DNA of 64,000 bases from Prevotella lacticifex (GCF_019973375.1 NZ_BPTV01000001.1:372001-436000), one strand, 5' to 3'. Shown: positions 7,735-17,978, counted from the first letter of the stretch. A program made the numbers and translations. Notes: generated by a model not told the origin, from the sequence alone.

Positions 7735-9408
7735 TTATTGCTTTTGGTCCCACCATAGCGGTGTATGCCAATCGTTTTTACCTCCCATGCGACCGAGTGC
7801 CTCGTCGTAGTTTGCCTTGTTGTACGATGACTCCAGTACGGGATAGCAGAGGCGTACGGGGATGTCCTTACCACCGGTGAGCATAGAGCCCCATCCATAG
7901 GCATCGGGCGAGAGCAGCTTGGGATATCCCGACCGCCGCACGTTGGCCCAGCACTCTGCGGGGTTAGTGAAGTGGAGTATCCACGCCTGTGTGTTTATGG
8001 CCTCATCTTTCTGGTCATTGGTGTGGCCGATGCTGTTGTTGGCCTTATAGGTATTGAATTCCTCATCGCTGACGGGCTTACAGTCGTAGCGGTCGGAAAG
8101 GAGGTCCATGGCCTTGCGCACACCCTGCCAGTAGAGGTCGTCGACGGAGCCACGGCCTACATTCCATCCCTTCAGTGTGGCCTCGGCCAATAGGAAGTCG
8201 ACCTCGGCCGATGTCATGATTATTCCGGGATTATCGGTCTTGAGGAAGTTGTTGGCCAGTTTCGGGCGCACCTCACGAGCCAGCGACGGATTGATCTTTG
8301 AGTTCGTCTTCGCCATCTCGGTGAGCAGGTCGCTGGTGTAGCCTGTGGGCCATGCGTCCCACGAGTAGGCACCCGGGTCACAAGGCTCCATCTTCTGATG
8401 CTGGCTGATCATCTCGTCGGTGAGGTCGATACGGTTGTCAGGACCTGTGGCACTCATCAGACCATCGTAGTAGAACCGGCAGATGCGGTAGGTGCGCGGG
8501 TCGCCGGTGTCCTTGAGCTTGTTGAAGAATGTCGAGCAGATGTAGCTTGGGTTGTTTGCCGGGTCGTTACCGAAGAGCAACTGTGACAGACGGTTTCCGC
8601 GGTAGTCGGAATACGATTCCTGTCCGAAGCTCATCGACGTAGTCATATAATGAATATATGCGTCGTCGTCGGCACTCTCGATGATTCCTCCGTCAGCGAT
8701 GAGAGCCTTCTCGAATTCCTGACGGGCTTTGTCGGGCTCCACATTGGATATGCGCATGGCATAGCGTAGGCGCAGCGAGTTGGCGAGCTTCTTCCATTTT
8801 GCCACGTCGCCGTTGTAGATAACGTCGCCGGTTACTTTATCGTTGGCGGCGTTGAGTTCGCGGTCGGCACTGTCGAGCTGGTTGAAGAAGTCGTAATAGA
8901 TGTCCTTCTGCTCGTCGTATTTGGCATTGGATATGCCTTTGATGAAGCCGAGTCCGGCCTCTGTGTAAGGGCAGTCGCCGTAGATATCGGTGATTAGCGA
9001 CATGAGATATACACGGTAGACGCTGGCCACAGCCTTGAGGTTAGGCTTGCTGTCGGCATGGGCTATGGCGTCGACAATATTTTTTACGGCCGTGGGGTAG
9101 AGTGATGTCCAGACGCGGCTCATCTCGTTATTGTCTATGGTGTGGTGGCCGCCGTAGTTGGTTGTGTTCCAACAGCCCATCAGCTGCTGGTCGAACGCGT
9201 AGTGATAGTTGCGGTAGATCTCTACCATGCCGAGGTCGCCGTATGTCTGTAGCTCAGCTGTGGTTAGCTGGGCGTTGGGGTCCATGGTAGCTGCCTTCGA
9301 CGGATCGGTATTGATGTCGGTCATGGTGTCGTCGCTGCTGCACGATGCTGCAGTGAGCGAGGCTAATGCCACGACGGCAATACCAATATATTGATGAATC
9401 TTCTTCAT
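7735..9408 (-). CDS. SusD-like glycan-binding lipoprotein
   Basis: 557 residues, lipoprotein signal MKKIHQYIGIAVVALAS with Cys23 in the lipobox. The helical body has SusD/RagB features: N-terminal AELQTYGDLGMVEIYRN, TPR-like segments with DIYGDCPYTEA and KWKKLANSLRLRYAMRI, and a C-terminal LLAEATLKGWN region. It lies 32 bp downstream of the SusC gene and should cap that transporter, handing oligosaccharides into the barrel. The preserved DIYGDCPY and LANSLRLR blocks place it with the SusD-like_2 branch. Confidence 0.9.
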   Translation of the reverse strand: MKKIHQYIGIAVVALASLTAASCSSDDTMTDINTDPSKAATMDPNAQLTTAELQTYGDLGMVEIYRNYHYAFDQQLMGCWNTTNYGGHHTIDNNEMSRVWTSLYPTAVKNIVDAIAHADSKPNLKAVASVYRVYLMSLITDIYGDCPYTEAGLGFIKGISNAKYDEQKDIYYDFFNQLDSADRELNAANDKVTGDVIYNGDVAKWKKLANSLRLRYAMRISNVEPDKARQEFEKALIADGGIIESADDDAYIHYMTTSMSFGQESYSDYRGNRLSQLLFGNDPANNPSYICSTFFNKLKDTGDPRTYRICRFYYDGLMSATGPDNRIDLTDEMISQHQKMEPCDPGAYSWDAWPTGYTSDLLTEMAKTNSKINPSLAREVRPKLANNFLKTDNPGIIMTSAEVDFLLAEATLKGWNVGRGSVDDLYWQGVRKAMDLLSDRYDCKPVSDEEFNTYKANNSIGHTNDQKDEAINTQAWILHFTNPAECWANVRRSGYPKLLSPDAYGWGSMLTGGKDIPVRLCYPVLESSYNKANYDEALGRMGGKNDWHTPLWWDQKQ

Positions 9409-9440
9409 GATGAATGTTGTTTGAAGTCGTAAAATAAGGA

Positions 9441-12400
9441 TTAGAACTTAATATTGACATTGAATCCATAGCTCTTGCGCGATGGCAGCGAGCCGTACTC
9501 CAGTCCCATACCTGTGGTGTTGTTATAGTTTGAGTCAGGATCGATATCCGGGATATTCTTCCAGACGATGAACGGGTTTCTCGCCACGAACGACACGCTC
9601 AGCGCCTTTACCCAGTTGTGGAGCCATGCTGTCGGCACCTGATAGGTGAGTGTGAGCTCACGGCACTTGATGTACGAGTTGTCGTAGATGAACATTGACG
9701 GAGCGTTGCGGCATACGCTCATCCAGTAGTCCTCAGGATTTATCTTTATGTCGTTAGGACGGTATGTGCCGTCGCCGTTGTCGATGACTCCCGGCGCAAC
9801 GAATCCTCCTGTTGGTGTCCAGTTGCTCATTCCCTTTGCCACTCCGGCGGCCTCGCGCTGCTCTTCGGAACGATACCACTCGTCGCGGCCTTGCAGTGTG
9901 GCCTTGGCCTTGCCACTCTCGTAGGCAGCGCGCTCCGACATAGAGTAGAGGTCGGCTCCGACCTTGACATCGAAGATGGCGTTGAGTGAGAGGTTCTTAT
10001 AGCTTAGCGTTGTGGTCACACCTCCAGTCCAGTCCCAAGAGGCATTGCCCAATACGTGGTTGCTCTTGTCATACTCCGGCAGACCGGTCGACGGGTCGAT
10101 GAGCACCTGTCCTGCGTCGTTGCGCTTGAAGTCTGGTCCAACGATGGAACCGAAGTTCTCGCCGACCTTTGCGGCAACCTGTACGTCGAGCCATGATGCT
10201 TTCTCAAGTTCGAACATGTCCATACCGTCGACAAGCCTAACGACCTTATTGCTGTTCTTAGAGAAGTTGAAGTTCAGGTCCCATGCGAAATCCTTTGTCT
10301 GCACGGGTCGCGTGTTAAGGGTGATCTCCACACCTCTGTTGTCGATCTCGCCGGCATTGATGAGGCGGTAGTTATAACCTGATGTCCACGAGGTGGCCAT
10401 ACTCATGATCTGGTTCTTACTCTTCTGAGTGTAGTAGGTCACATCAAGGCCGAGGCGATTGTTGAGGAACTTTGTCTCCAGACCGATTTCGAACGAATTT
10501 GTCTTTGTAGGCTTGAGGTCCTTGTTCGGGATGACATTGTTGTTGATGTATCCTATGGTATATCCCGGATAGGTATATTTCGACTTGGTGTATACGAGTC
10601 CGAGCTGATAAGGATCGGTGTCGCTACCTACCTGTGCCCACGACATACGCAGTTTGCCGTAAGGCAGAATACGATTGGCCTTCAGCAACTCTGAGAATAC
10701 GAACGAGCCCGAGAACGACGGGTAGACGTAGACATTGTTGCTTGTCGGCAGCGTAGAACTCTGGTCGCCACGGAGTGTGGCATCGAGGTAGAGGAGGTGA
10801 TTCCATCCGATGCTTGCCGAGCCGAACAACGAGTTTATTCGCTTGCGATAGCTTGAAGGCTCAATGCTCGTCTCGTTGAAACTCATCAGCGTGACCACGT
10901 CGCGTATCTGCATGTCCTGAGCTGTTGTCACCGTTGTCTGGTTGTTAACCCTGTAGATATTGCCACCGGCGGTAGCGTTGAAGTCGAATTTTCCCCATGT
11001 ATTGTTGTATAGAGCGAGGAGCTCGAAATTGTACATTCTGTTGCGGAAGTTGCTTATCTGGAGTCGTCCGGCCTCAAATCCCGGTGTTGTAGGAGCCTTG
11101 AAATCGTTGAAGGTGAACCAGTTGAGGTCGCCGCCGAGAGTTGCCTGCAAGCGGAAGTGCTTGGTGACGTTCCATACGGCCTTGCCTGTCATGCGCAGAA
11201 GGTCCTTGCTTGAGTTGTTGAAATTCTTGTACAGGTCCCAGTATGGGTTGACATTGTATGGGTCCATGCCGTTCCAGTTCGAGTAGTTTCCATCCTCATC
11301 CTGATATGTACGGAGCCATGCCTGGTTGTATGTTGTGGCGAGCGTCATGAGGTTTTTACCTACATTCGACTTACTGTCGCCGAGGGCCGGACGGTTCTTG
11401 ACGTACTCGCGTGTGTAGTTGGCACTGAAGTCGAAGTCGACTTTTCCCATTGTGGTGTTGGCACGCAGGTTGAAGATGTCGCGGCTCATGTGAGTTTTTG
11501 GTACGATATCCTTGTTCCGCATGTCGGTGAAAGTAAATCTCACACCCGTCTTGCCATTATTCATTCCCACAACAGCGGTGTTCGAGGCTGTCAAACCTGT
11601 GCGGAAGAAGTCGGAAACATTGTCGGGAATGATGAGATAAGGTCTCTCCACTCCGTCGAAATATTTCAGCATGTTTGTTCCGTCGGCCTTTGGTCCCCAG
11701 CTCTTATTGGTGTTTGATACGGCATCAATGCTGTATTTTCCGTTGCTGCCCATACCGTACACCTTCTGAGTATTGTTCCATTTTGCGAGCTGAGTATCGA
11801 AGGTCAGCGAACCGTTGTACTCCACGCTCATCTTGTCTTTAGCCGCTTTCTTTGTCGTGATGAGGATTACGCCATGGCTGGCGCGGCTACCATAGAGAGC
11901 CGATGCAGCCGGACCCTTCAGCACCGACATCGACTCGATATCGTCGGGGTTGATGCTTGAGATGCCGTCGCCGAGGTCGAAGCCTCCGTTAGTGCCTGCG
12001 CTGCCAAAGTTGGTGTTGTCCAATGGCACCCCGTCGACGACGTAGAGCGGTTGGTTGTTTCCCGTCATCTCTGTGTTTCCGCGGAGTACCACACGTGTAC
12101 TTCCGCTTGCTCCTCCTGCCGTCTGGCTGACAACGAGTCCGGCTACCTTTCCGGCCAGCGAGTTGATGACGTTGGTTTCCTTGGCTTTCTTCAGCTCGTC
12201 GCCTTTCACCTCGCCGACACCATAGCCCAAAGCCTTACGGTCGCGCTTGATGCCCAAGGCCGTGACGACAACTTCATCAAGCGATTTTTCATCCTCTTTG
12301 AGCACGATGGTCATGCCTTTTCTTGCTTTCAGCACCTGCGACTTATAGCCCACGTAGCTCACCTCAATAAGTGTTCCGGGTCGTACATTCAGTTCGAAGT

Positions 12401-12626
12401 TACCGTCGAGGTCGGTGACGGCACCAGCCCCCTTTGTTCCTTTCACCATGACGCTTGCTCCTATAATGGGCTCGCTGCCATCGGTGACTTTTCCCGTTAC
12501 CGTTTCAGTCTGGTTGGAGACGGCTTGTGCCATCGTCGGGACGGCCAGCCGCGTTGCAATGCCAGGTGTCATAGTCAGGAGGCACATGCAAACGATCCGT
12601 GTAGCGTTTCGGTTTAATTGTTTCAT
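9441..12626 (-). CDS. SusC-like TonB-dependent oligosaccharide transporter
   Basis: 1061 residues. After a signal peptide (to about residue 35) come a carboxypeptidase-D-like domain (VTGKVTDGSEPIIGASVMVKG), a TonB-box-like stretch (LDEVVVTALG, about 116), a plug with the SusC signature (GNTEMTGNNQPLYVVDGVPL) and a 22-strand-type barrel ending in YGFNVNIKF with a terminal aromatic. It imports oligosaccharides across the outer membrane with energy from TonB. It is second in the operon, 17 bp after the GH16 gene, so enzyme and importer are co-transcribed. Confidence 0.95.
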   Translation of the reverse strand: MKQLNRNATRIVCMCLLTMTPGIATRLAVPTMAQAVSNQTETVTGKVTDGSEPIIGASVMVKGTKGAGAVTDLDGNFELNVRPGTLIEVSYVGYKSQVLKARKGMTIVLKEDEKSLDEVVVTALGIKRDRKALGYGVGEVKGDELKKAKETNVINSLAGKVAGLVVSQTAGGASGSTRVVLRGNTEMTGNNQPLYVVDGVPLDNTNFGSAGTNGGFDLGDGISSINPDDIESMSVLKGPAASALYGSRASHGVILITTKKAAKDKMSVEYNGSLTFDTQLAKWNNTQKVYGMGSNGKYSIDAVSNTNKSWGPKADGTNMLKYFDGVERPYLIIPDNVSDFFRTGLTASNTAVVGMNNGKTGVRFTFTDMRNKDIVPKTHMSRDIFNLRANTTMGKVDFDFSANYTREYVKNRPALGDSKSNVGKNLMTLATTYNQAWLRTYQDEDGNYSNWNGMDPYNVNPYWDLYKNFNNSSKDLLRMTGKAVWNVTKHFRLQATLGGDLNWFTFNDFKAPTTPGFEAGRLQISNFRNRMYNFELLALYNNTWGKFDFNATAGGNIYRVNNQTTVTTAQDMQIRDVVTLMSFNETSIEPSSYRKRINSLFGSASIGWNHLLYLDATLRGDQSSTLPTSNNVYVYPSFSGSFVFSELLKANRILPYGKLRMSWAQVGSDTDPYQLGLVYTKSKYTYPGYTIGYINNNVIPNKDLKPTKTNSFEIGLETKFLNNRLGLDVTYYTQKSKNQIMSMATSWTSGYNYRLINAGEIDNRGVEITLNTRPVQTKDFAWDLNFNFSKNSNKVVRLVDGMDMFELEKASWLDVQVAAKVGENFGSIVGPDFKRNDAGQVLIDPSTGLPEYDKSNHVLGNASWDWTGGVTTTLSYKNLSLNAIFDVKVGADLYSMSERAAYESGKAKATLQGRDEWYRSEEQREAAGVAKGMSNWTPTGGFVAPGVIDNGDGTYRPNDIKINPEDYWMSVCRNAPSMFIYDNSYIKCRELTLTYQVPTAWLHNWVKALSVSFVARNPFIVWKNIPDIDPDSNYNNTTGMGLEYGSLPSRKSYGFNVNIKF

Positions 12627-12643
12627 GTCAGATTGATTAAATT

Positions 12644-13657
12644 TTAGATGTTTCTTATGAGTTTCCTGCCTTGTCCGATGACCATACCGCGGTAGTCGGA
12701 GCTGACGCGCTGTCCGGCCATATTATACAAGGCTCCTGTCACGTTCTGTAAGTTATTGGTTGAGTTTTGATCTGATAGTTGCAGGTCGTTGATACCCGTG
12801 GTGACGTTGTTCTGGCCTTTCTTCTGGTAGATACGAACGTAGTCGACATACATTTTCGCCTCACTGCCATCGGCCGGCAGGGCTGTCACGGCGTCGGGTT
12901 GGAAGATGCCGGTGTAGTCGCCACCGACAGCCATATTTAGGATTATGAAGAACGGCTTGTGGAAATAGTCGCCGCTTCCGAATCCTTTTTTTATCATCTT
13001 CGTGAAGTAAGGCTCTGTAGAATTGTCGACATAGAACCTCAGATAGTCGTCGTCCCACACGGCGGTGAAGATGTGATAGTCGCCGGTGAGGTCGTGGTCT
13101 ATGGTCACGTTACCGCCCGAATACTGCTGATGGGAGCCTGCATTTTCGCCCCAGTGTATTGTTCCGGCCACAGTCCTTGATGTTGTTCCGTTGGCTATAG
13201 CCTCCTTCATTCCCATCTCCGAAATGTCGATTTCACCGCATTTCGGCCAGTCCACCTCGTCGAAGTCGTTGCCCATCATCCAGAAAGCGGGCCATAGTCC
13301 GTTGGCCAACTGTGGCAGTTTGATGCGTGCTTCGATCTTTCCGTGCGTGAACGCCACTCTGTGCTTGGTGTTGACACGTCCCGATGTGAATTTCTTCCCG
13401 CCCTGACTCTCCCGGCGCGCAGTCAGAATGAGGTTGCCGTCGGCCACGGTCACATTCTCCGGCCGTGCCGTATAAGCTTGCAACTCGTTGTTGTACGGAG
13501 CGTCGGTAGTCTCCACATTCCAGTTAATGCCGAGGCTGTTGGTGTCGAACTCGTCGCTCCACACCAGTTCATAGTCTTGCGCGCATACCGCATTACAGTA
13601 GAAAAGAAAAGATAACAACGGCGTGAGTCCGCCGCAAAGAAAGTTTTTTATATTCAT
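12644..13657 (-). CDS. GH16 beta-glucanase (laminarinase-like)
   Basis: 337 residues with a signal peptide ending near CAQ (residue 27). The GH16 catalytic motif GEIDISEMG places nucleophile Glu142, Asp144 and acid/base Glu147; ELVWSDEF and GLWPAFWMMG are typical of the endo-beta-1,3(4)-glucanase branch. The last 35 residues (LYNMAGQRV, GRKLIRN) form a C-terminal tag like those on two other secreted proteins here. It is the first gene of the PUL operon, behind a clear -7 box. It likely cuts laminarin or mixed-linkage beta-glucan outside the cell for the SusCD pair. Confidence 0.9.
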   Translation of the reverse strand: MNIKNFLCGGLTPLLSFLFYCNAVCAQDYELVWSDEFDTNSLGINWNVETTDAPYNNELQAYTARPENVTVADGNLILTARRESQGGKKFTSGRVNTKHRVAFTHGKIEARIKLPQLANGLWPAFWMMGNDFDEVDWPKCGEIDISEMGMKEAIANGTTSRTVAGTIHWGENAGSHQQYSGGNVTIDHDLTGDYHIFTAVWDDDYLRFYVDNSTEPYFTKMIKKGFGSGDYFHKPFFIILNMAVGGDYTGIFQPDAVTALPADGSEAKMYVDYVRIYQKKGQNNVTTGINDLQLSDQNSTNNLQNVTGALYNMAGQRVSSDYRGMVIGQGRKLIRNI

Positions 13658-13679
13658 AGTTGTTAGTTAAGTTTGGCTG

Positions 13680-13687
13680 CAAAGGTA
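13680..13687 (-). promoter_or_regulatory. -7 box of the beta-glucan operon
   Basis: TACCTTTG on the minus strand, 23 bp before the GH16 start codon. It would drive all four genes GH16, SusC, SusD and SGBP; the gaps between them are too short for other promoters. Confidence 0.65.
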
Positions 13688-13880
13688 ATGACTGAAAGCT
13701 CTTTAGCGGGTTTGATAGCTGACAATTATGGGTTTGTATTCTGACAAAACAATATCTCAGCAAGCCTTGCCACGACACTCTCGCCGAATATCTTGGATAG
13801 AAAGAGCCTTGTTTCTCCTGGAATTTATGGTTCATTGTTGCCTATTGCTGAAACCAGGCACATGGAAAAAGCCGATGAAA

Positions 13881-13922
13881 ACGCAAAAAGGCTGGCTCCG
13901 TTTGGAGTCCGCCTTTTTGCGT
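13881..13922 (-). terminator. Terminator after the HTCS gene
   Basis: ACGCAAAAAGGC pairs with GCCTTTTTGCGT around an inner TCC/GGA stem; both arms carry A/T runs, so it may work in either direction. It separates the HTCS gene from the operon promoter. Confidence 0.75.
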
Positions 13923-13927
13923 CCTAT

Positions 13928-14051
13928 ACTTGCTTATGGTACCCGCCGGGTACCGCCTTCCAATAGCTTTCTTTTTATTGATATCTTCTCGGTACCGTTT
14001 TTCAATATCATGTCGTTATTCGTGATACTTGCTCGGTACCACTCCAAAATA
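13928..14051 (-). repeat. Degenerate 42-44-bp repeats at the HTCS 3' end
   Basis: On the minus strand GGTACCGAGCAAGTATCA (ending 18 bp from 14040) recurs as GGTACCGAGAAGATATCA from 13996 and, more weakly, as GGTACC...AAGCAAGTAT from 13954. GGTACC positions are 14035, 13991, 13949 and 13938. The first unit contains the last codons and stop of the HTCS gene. The 13938-13954 part also forms a perfect GGTACCC/GGGTACC hairpin. Confidence 0.65.
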
Positions 14052-17000
14052 CTTCTTGAACACGGTACTGAAATATTTCGAGTTGACAAATCCCGTTTTT
14101 ATGGAGACATTGAGCACCGGCTGACCGTCCTTGAGCAGTGCCGCGGCGCGTTCCATCCTTATGCGGAGAATAAAATCGTGGGGCGAGAGACCCGTGAGCA
14201 TCTTCAGCCTGCCGTAGAACAGTGTGCGGCTCATGGCCATTTCGCGGCACAGCCGGTCGATGTTGAACTCCGTGTTACTGAGATTCGTGATGACAATGGT
14301 CGTCGCACGGTCGACAAACTCCTGGTCTGCGGGGTTCAGTGTGATGTCGGCAGGAATGCTGTCGGTGGCGTTCTGGCCATCGTCCACAGCCTTTCCATTG
14401 TCAGCCGACTGTCCTAAGGTGCCTTCTGTAGTGCCTTTGCCACCATTATCATCACTGGTATTCTGGGCCATCATCAGACTCTTCTGCATGTAATACTTGC
14501 TCAGCCGACGCCTGTTAGCCAGTATCGACGCTATCTTCGACTCCAAGAGCTCGGTGTCGAAAGGCTTTGCAATATAGTCGTCGGCACCTTTTTGCAGTCC
14601 TTCAATCATGAAATCCTTTGTTCCTTTGGCCGTCAGGAGGATTACCGGCAGCCATGACGTTTCTTTGTTTTCCTTTATTCGCCTACACAGTTCGTCGCCT
14701 TGGATTCCCGGCATCATAATATCCGAAACCACGATGTCGCATTCGTTCTTGCTCAGATAGTCGAGGGCAGCCTCACCATCGGCCACCGTCACGACGTTGT
14801 AGCTCCTTCCGAAGGCCATTCTCATGTACTGCCGCAGGTCGCTGTTGTCGTCGACGAAGAGTATGGTGTCACCTTTCTTGCTGTCGTCAGCCGCCTCGTG
14901 CCATTGCTGGTGCTCCGGCAGTGGCAGTGAGAGCGTGAAAGTGCTGCCCTTGCCCTCCTCGCTCGTCCACGTCAGCTTACCGCCGAGGCGCGTCGCGAGG
15001 TCGCGGGTGATATTCAGTCCGAGTCCGTAGCCCTTGCCCTTTCCGGCGTTCGTCGCCCTGTAAAAGGCTGTGAAGAGCTTTCCTCGCTCCTCTTTCGGAA
15101 TGCCTTTGCCTGTATCAGCCACATCGAAGTACACGTGTCTTGTGCCCACATGAGCCCTCAGTGTGATGGAACCTCCTGCTGGTGTGTACTTTATGGCATT
15201 CGAAATGAGATTCTCGAATATCAGGTCGAGGATTGTATTATCGGAGATGAACGACAGCTCCTTGTCCGGAACGTCGATGCTTAACGTTATTCCGTTGTCG
15301 GCGGCAGCAAGCATAAACCTGTCGGCCATGGCCCTGACATAATCGGCGGCGTTGAGGAGCTGCGGGTGGAAATCGTGTTTTGCCACACTTGCCTTCTGGA
15401 AATCAAGCAGTTGCGAGATTATCTCCATGAGTCTGTTTCCATTCTTTATGGCCATACCGAGGAACTGTCGGCTGCGCTGGCTGAGCCCTTTGTCGGCTGC
15501 AATGTCTTTCAGCGGCCCCAAGACGAGCGTCAGCGGAGTGCGGATATTGTGTGCCGTGTTGACGAAGAAGTTTATCTTCTCCTGGTCATAGCGCTGCTGC
15601 AGCCGGTTGCGGTAGTAGTGCCATCCCATGTAAACGAGCCATACGACGAACGCCGTGTACACCAACCACGCCCATATAGTGTTCCACCAGGGCTCCGCGA
15701 TGGTTATTTCCAGTGTGGCAGAACCGAGAATTCTCCGGCTGCTCATGCTTGCACTGCGCAGGTGAAGCTTGTAGTTTCCGGGCGGAAGATTGGCATATCT
15801 GACCTCCTGCTGGCGCCTGAACGGACTCCACTGCTTGTCGAATCCCTCGAGCAGACACTGGTATTGGATGTCGTTCTGATAGCGGTAGTTGATGCTTTCG
15901 AAGTGCACAGTGATGGTATTCCGGTCGTGGCTCAATCGTATGTCGCTCTTTTTCAGCATATTATAGAGTTCCTTGTGCCACAGGCTGTCCTCGTCGACAC
16001 CCTCAACGGTTATTCCCGTGATTCGTAACGGGGCCTGATAGACTATACCTACAGTCTGACTCGGATCGATGATTACCGCTCCCTGACTGCTTCCGAACAC
16101 GAGACGACCGTCAGCGGTGGCCGTTGCCGCCAACCGCTTGTATTCGCATTCGAGACCCTTCATGTAATTTATGTTCGTGATAATGCCACCTTTCAAGCAA
16201 GCCAGCCCCCTGTCGGTACCCATCCAGAGGTTGTGGCGGCCGTCGTAGACGAGCGACGATACCACGTTGGATGGCAGTCCGTTGGCCGTCGACATGTTGC
16301 TCACGGTTCCCCTCCGCAAGTCGTAACTGTAGATGCCGCCCCCGTCGGTGCCTATCCATAGCTTTCCGTTGCCGTCGAAACTCATGGCGTTAACGAAGTA
16401 GTTGTAGTCGACACCCTTGAACTCATCGGGGCTGAAGAATCTGCCGACACGTCCTGATACCATGTCGATGCGGTAGCAGCCGTTGCTCGTTCCGACGACC
16501 ACGCAGCTGCCGTCGGGCGATTCGAGCATGCACTGCACCTCCTTTATGGGATATTCCTGCCGTCCGTTGGCCGTGATGCGCGTCAGTGGAGCGTCGAGAC
16601 AGCCTATCCACAGGTCGCCGTTGTGGTCGGTGAGCAGACAGTAGACGTAGTTTGTCTTCAGATTTCCCTTCTCCATGGCATATTCGAGCGTACTGCTGCC
16701 GTCGGCGCCGACACTGAAAACGCCGTCGCCATAAGTTGATGCGAGCATGCGGCCGTGATATTCCGTCAGACTCAGCACTACCTTATTATATAGTGCGTGC
16801 GTCCATCCCCGTCCGCTGTGTCCGTCGTAGATGCTTACACCGCGGTCGGTAGCGTACCACAACCGGCCCTCATGGTCTTGGACGATGTAGTTGACGCTGT
16901 TGTTGATGAGGCTCTGCCCGTTGAGATATTCGTGCTTGACGAAGGTGAAGGCGTGGCCGAGCGGAACGGCGAGGTCGACGCCTCCGGAATAGCTTGCCAC

Positions 17001-17978
17001 CCAGAGGTTGCCCCAGTGGTCGCGCAGCAGGTCGTAGACACCATTGCCCTGGATGCTCGCCGTGGGTCTCCCGTCGGTGTTGAGCATCTCCTCTGGAGCA
17101 CCGCCCTGCCAGCTGAAACTGTAGACACCGGCCCCGTCGATGCCCAAGAATAGGGTGTTGGAGTCCCAGCCGAGGATGTCGCGCACCGGCATCATCGGTA
17201 TCTGCCGCAAAGCTTCGTTCTTTACGGGCCTGAACGTGCGGTCGTCGAGGGTGACAATACCGTCGTGGAAGTTTCCCAAGAGCAGTATGTGGCGCATCGT
17301 GTCGTCGTAGGAGCAGAGCACATTCCTCACGTCGGCCACCTTTCGCACTTTGTTGCCTCCGACCACGAACACCCCGTCGACTGCCCCGACGAGCATTCCG
17401 CCACCCACATTGGCCACGTGCTCAGCGTAATGGCCCTTCAGTAGCAGTGTCGGCCGCCCCGTTTTGTCGATGTGGCATACCCCCCGGTCGAGGACCACCC
17501 ATAGGGTGTTGTCGGCCGCGGCGCACACCTCGTTGACGACCATAGATCCACCCAATGTCGTGATGAGATTATGACGGGCGACGAACATGTCGAAAACAGC
17601 ACTGTACTCGTATATGTGGCCTTTGTTGTCGTAGGCGATTATTGCTCCGCGGGTGTCCTTGCAGAGCTTTATGACCACTCCGCTGGCATCGCTGAAGTGT
17701 TGCAGTCCGGGCAGCAGATAGTTCTTCACCGACAGCCCGTTGTACCGGTCGACACCGTGCTTCGTGCCAATCCATATCGCACCGTCGGCCCCTTCGAGAA
17801 CCGAATATGCCCTCGCACTCGACAATCCCTGGTCGGTATTTATGTTCGACGTAAGGAATGTGCCGCGCGTGAGCGCCATTGGCAGCTGGCCCCATGCCCG
17901 TCCTGGAATGACTACAAGCAGCAAAAAGAGCAGCCGTGCCAGGCATATTCCCTTGATTCTTCCTTTATTTCCGTTCAT
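14016..17978 (-). CDS. Hybrid two-component system regulator (HTCS) of the PUL
   Basis: 1320 residues in one chain. Signal peptide/anchor at 1-30, then a double beta-propeller sensor with many WIGTxxGV-type blades (about 40-670), a Y_Y_Y domain (about 680-755), a transmembrane helix (WNTIWAWLVYTAFVVWLVYM, about 775), HisKA with phospho-acceptor His810 in NTAHNIRTP, an HATPase (NLISNAIKYTP; DTGKGIP; GYGLGLN), a receiver domain with Asp near 1086 (VVSDIMMPG) and an AraC-type helix-turn-helix at the C-terminus. It senses oligosaccharides in the periplasm and activates the adjacent operon. Its own -7 box is at 18021. Nothing essential is missing. Confidence 0.95.
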   Translation of the reverse strand: MNGNKGRIKGICLARLLFLLLVVIPGRAWGQLPMALTRGTFLTSNINTDQGLSSARAYSVLEGADGAIWIGTKHGVDRYNGLSVKNYLLPGLQHFSDASGVVIKLCKDTRGAIIAYDNKGHIYEYSAVFDMFVARHNLITTLGGSMVVNEVCAAADNTLWVVLDRGVCHIDKTGRPTLLLKGHYAEHVANVGGGMLVGAVDGVFVVGGNKVRKVADVRNVLCSYDDTMRHILLLGNFHDGIVTLDDRTFRPVKNEALRQIPMMPVRDILGWDSNTLFLGIDGAGVYSFSWQGGAPEEMLNTDGRPTASIQGNGVYDLLRDHWGNLWVASYSGGVDLAVPLGHAFTFVKHEYLNGQSLINNSVNYIVQDHEGRLWYATDRGVSIYDGHSGRGWTHALYNKVVLSLTEYHGRMLASTYGDGVFSVGADGSSTLEYAMEKGNLKTNYVYCLLTDHNGDLWIGCLDAPLTRITANGRQEYPIKEVQCMLESPDGSCVVVGTSNGCYRIDMVSGRVGRFFSPDEFKGVDYNYFVNAMSFDGNGKLWIGTDGGGIYSYDLRRGTVSNMSTANGLPSNVVSSLVYDGRHNLWMGTDRGLACLKGGIITNINYMKGLECEYKRLAATATADGRLVFGSSQGAVIIDPSQTVGIVYQAPLRITGITVEGVDEDSLWHKELYNMLKKSDIRLSHDRNTITVHFESINYRYQNDIQYQCLLEGFDKQWSPFRRQQEVRYANLPPGNYKLHLRSASMSSRRILGSATLEITIAEPWWNTIWAWLVYTAFVVWLVYMGWHYYRNRLQQRYDQEKINFFVNTAHNIRTPLTLVLGPLKDIAADKGLSQRSRQFLGMAIKNGNRLMEIISQLLDFQKASVAKHDFHPQLLNAADYVRAMADRFMLAAADNGITLSIDVPDKELSFISDNTILDLIFENLISNAIKYTPAGGSITLRAHVGTRHVYFDVADTGKGIPKEERGKLFTAFYRATNAGKGKGYGLGLNITRDLATRLGGKLTWTSEEGKGSTFTLSLPLPEHQQWHEAADDSKKGDTILFVDDNSDLRQYMRMAFGRSYNVVTVADGEAALDYLSKNECDIVVSDIMMPGIQGDELCRRIKENKETSWLPVILLTAKGTKDFMIEGLQKGADDYIAKPFDTELLESKIASILANRRRLSKYYMQKSLMMAQNTSDDNGGKGTTEGTLGQSADNGKAVDDGQNATDSIPADITLNPADQEFVDRATTIVITNLSNTEFNIDRLCREMAMSRTLFYGRLKMLTGLSPHDFILRIRMERAAALLKDGQPVLNVSIKTGFVNSKYFSTVFKKYFGVVPSKYHE

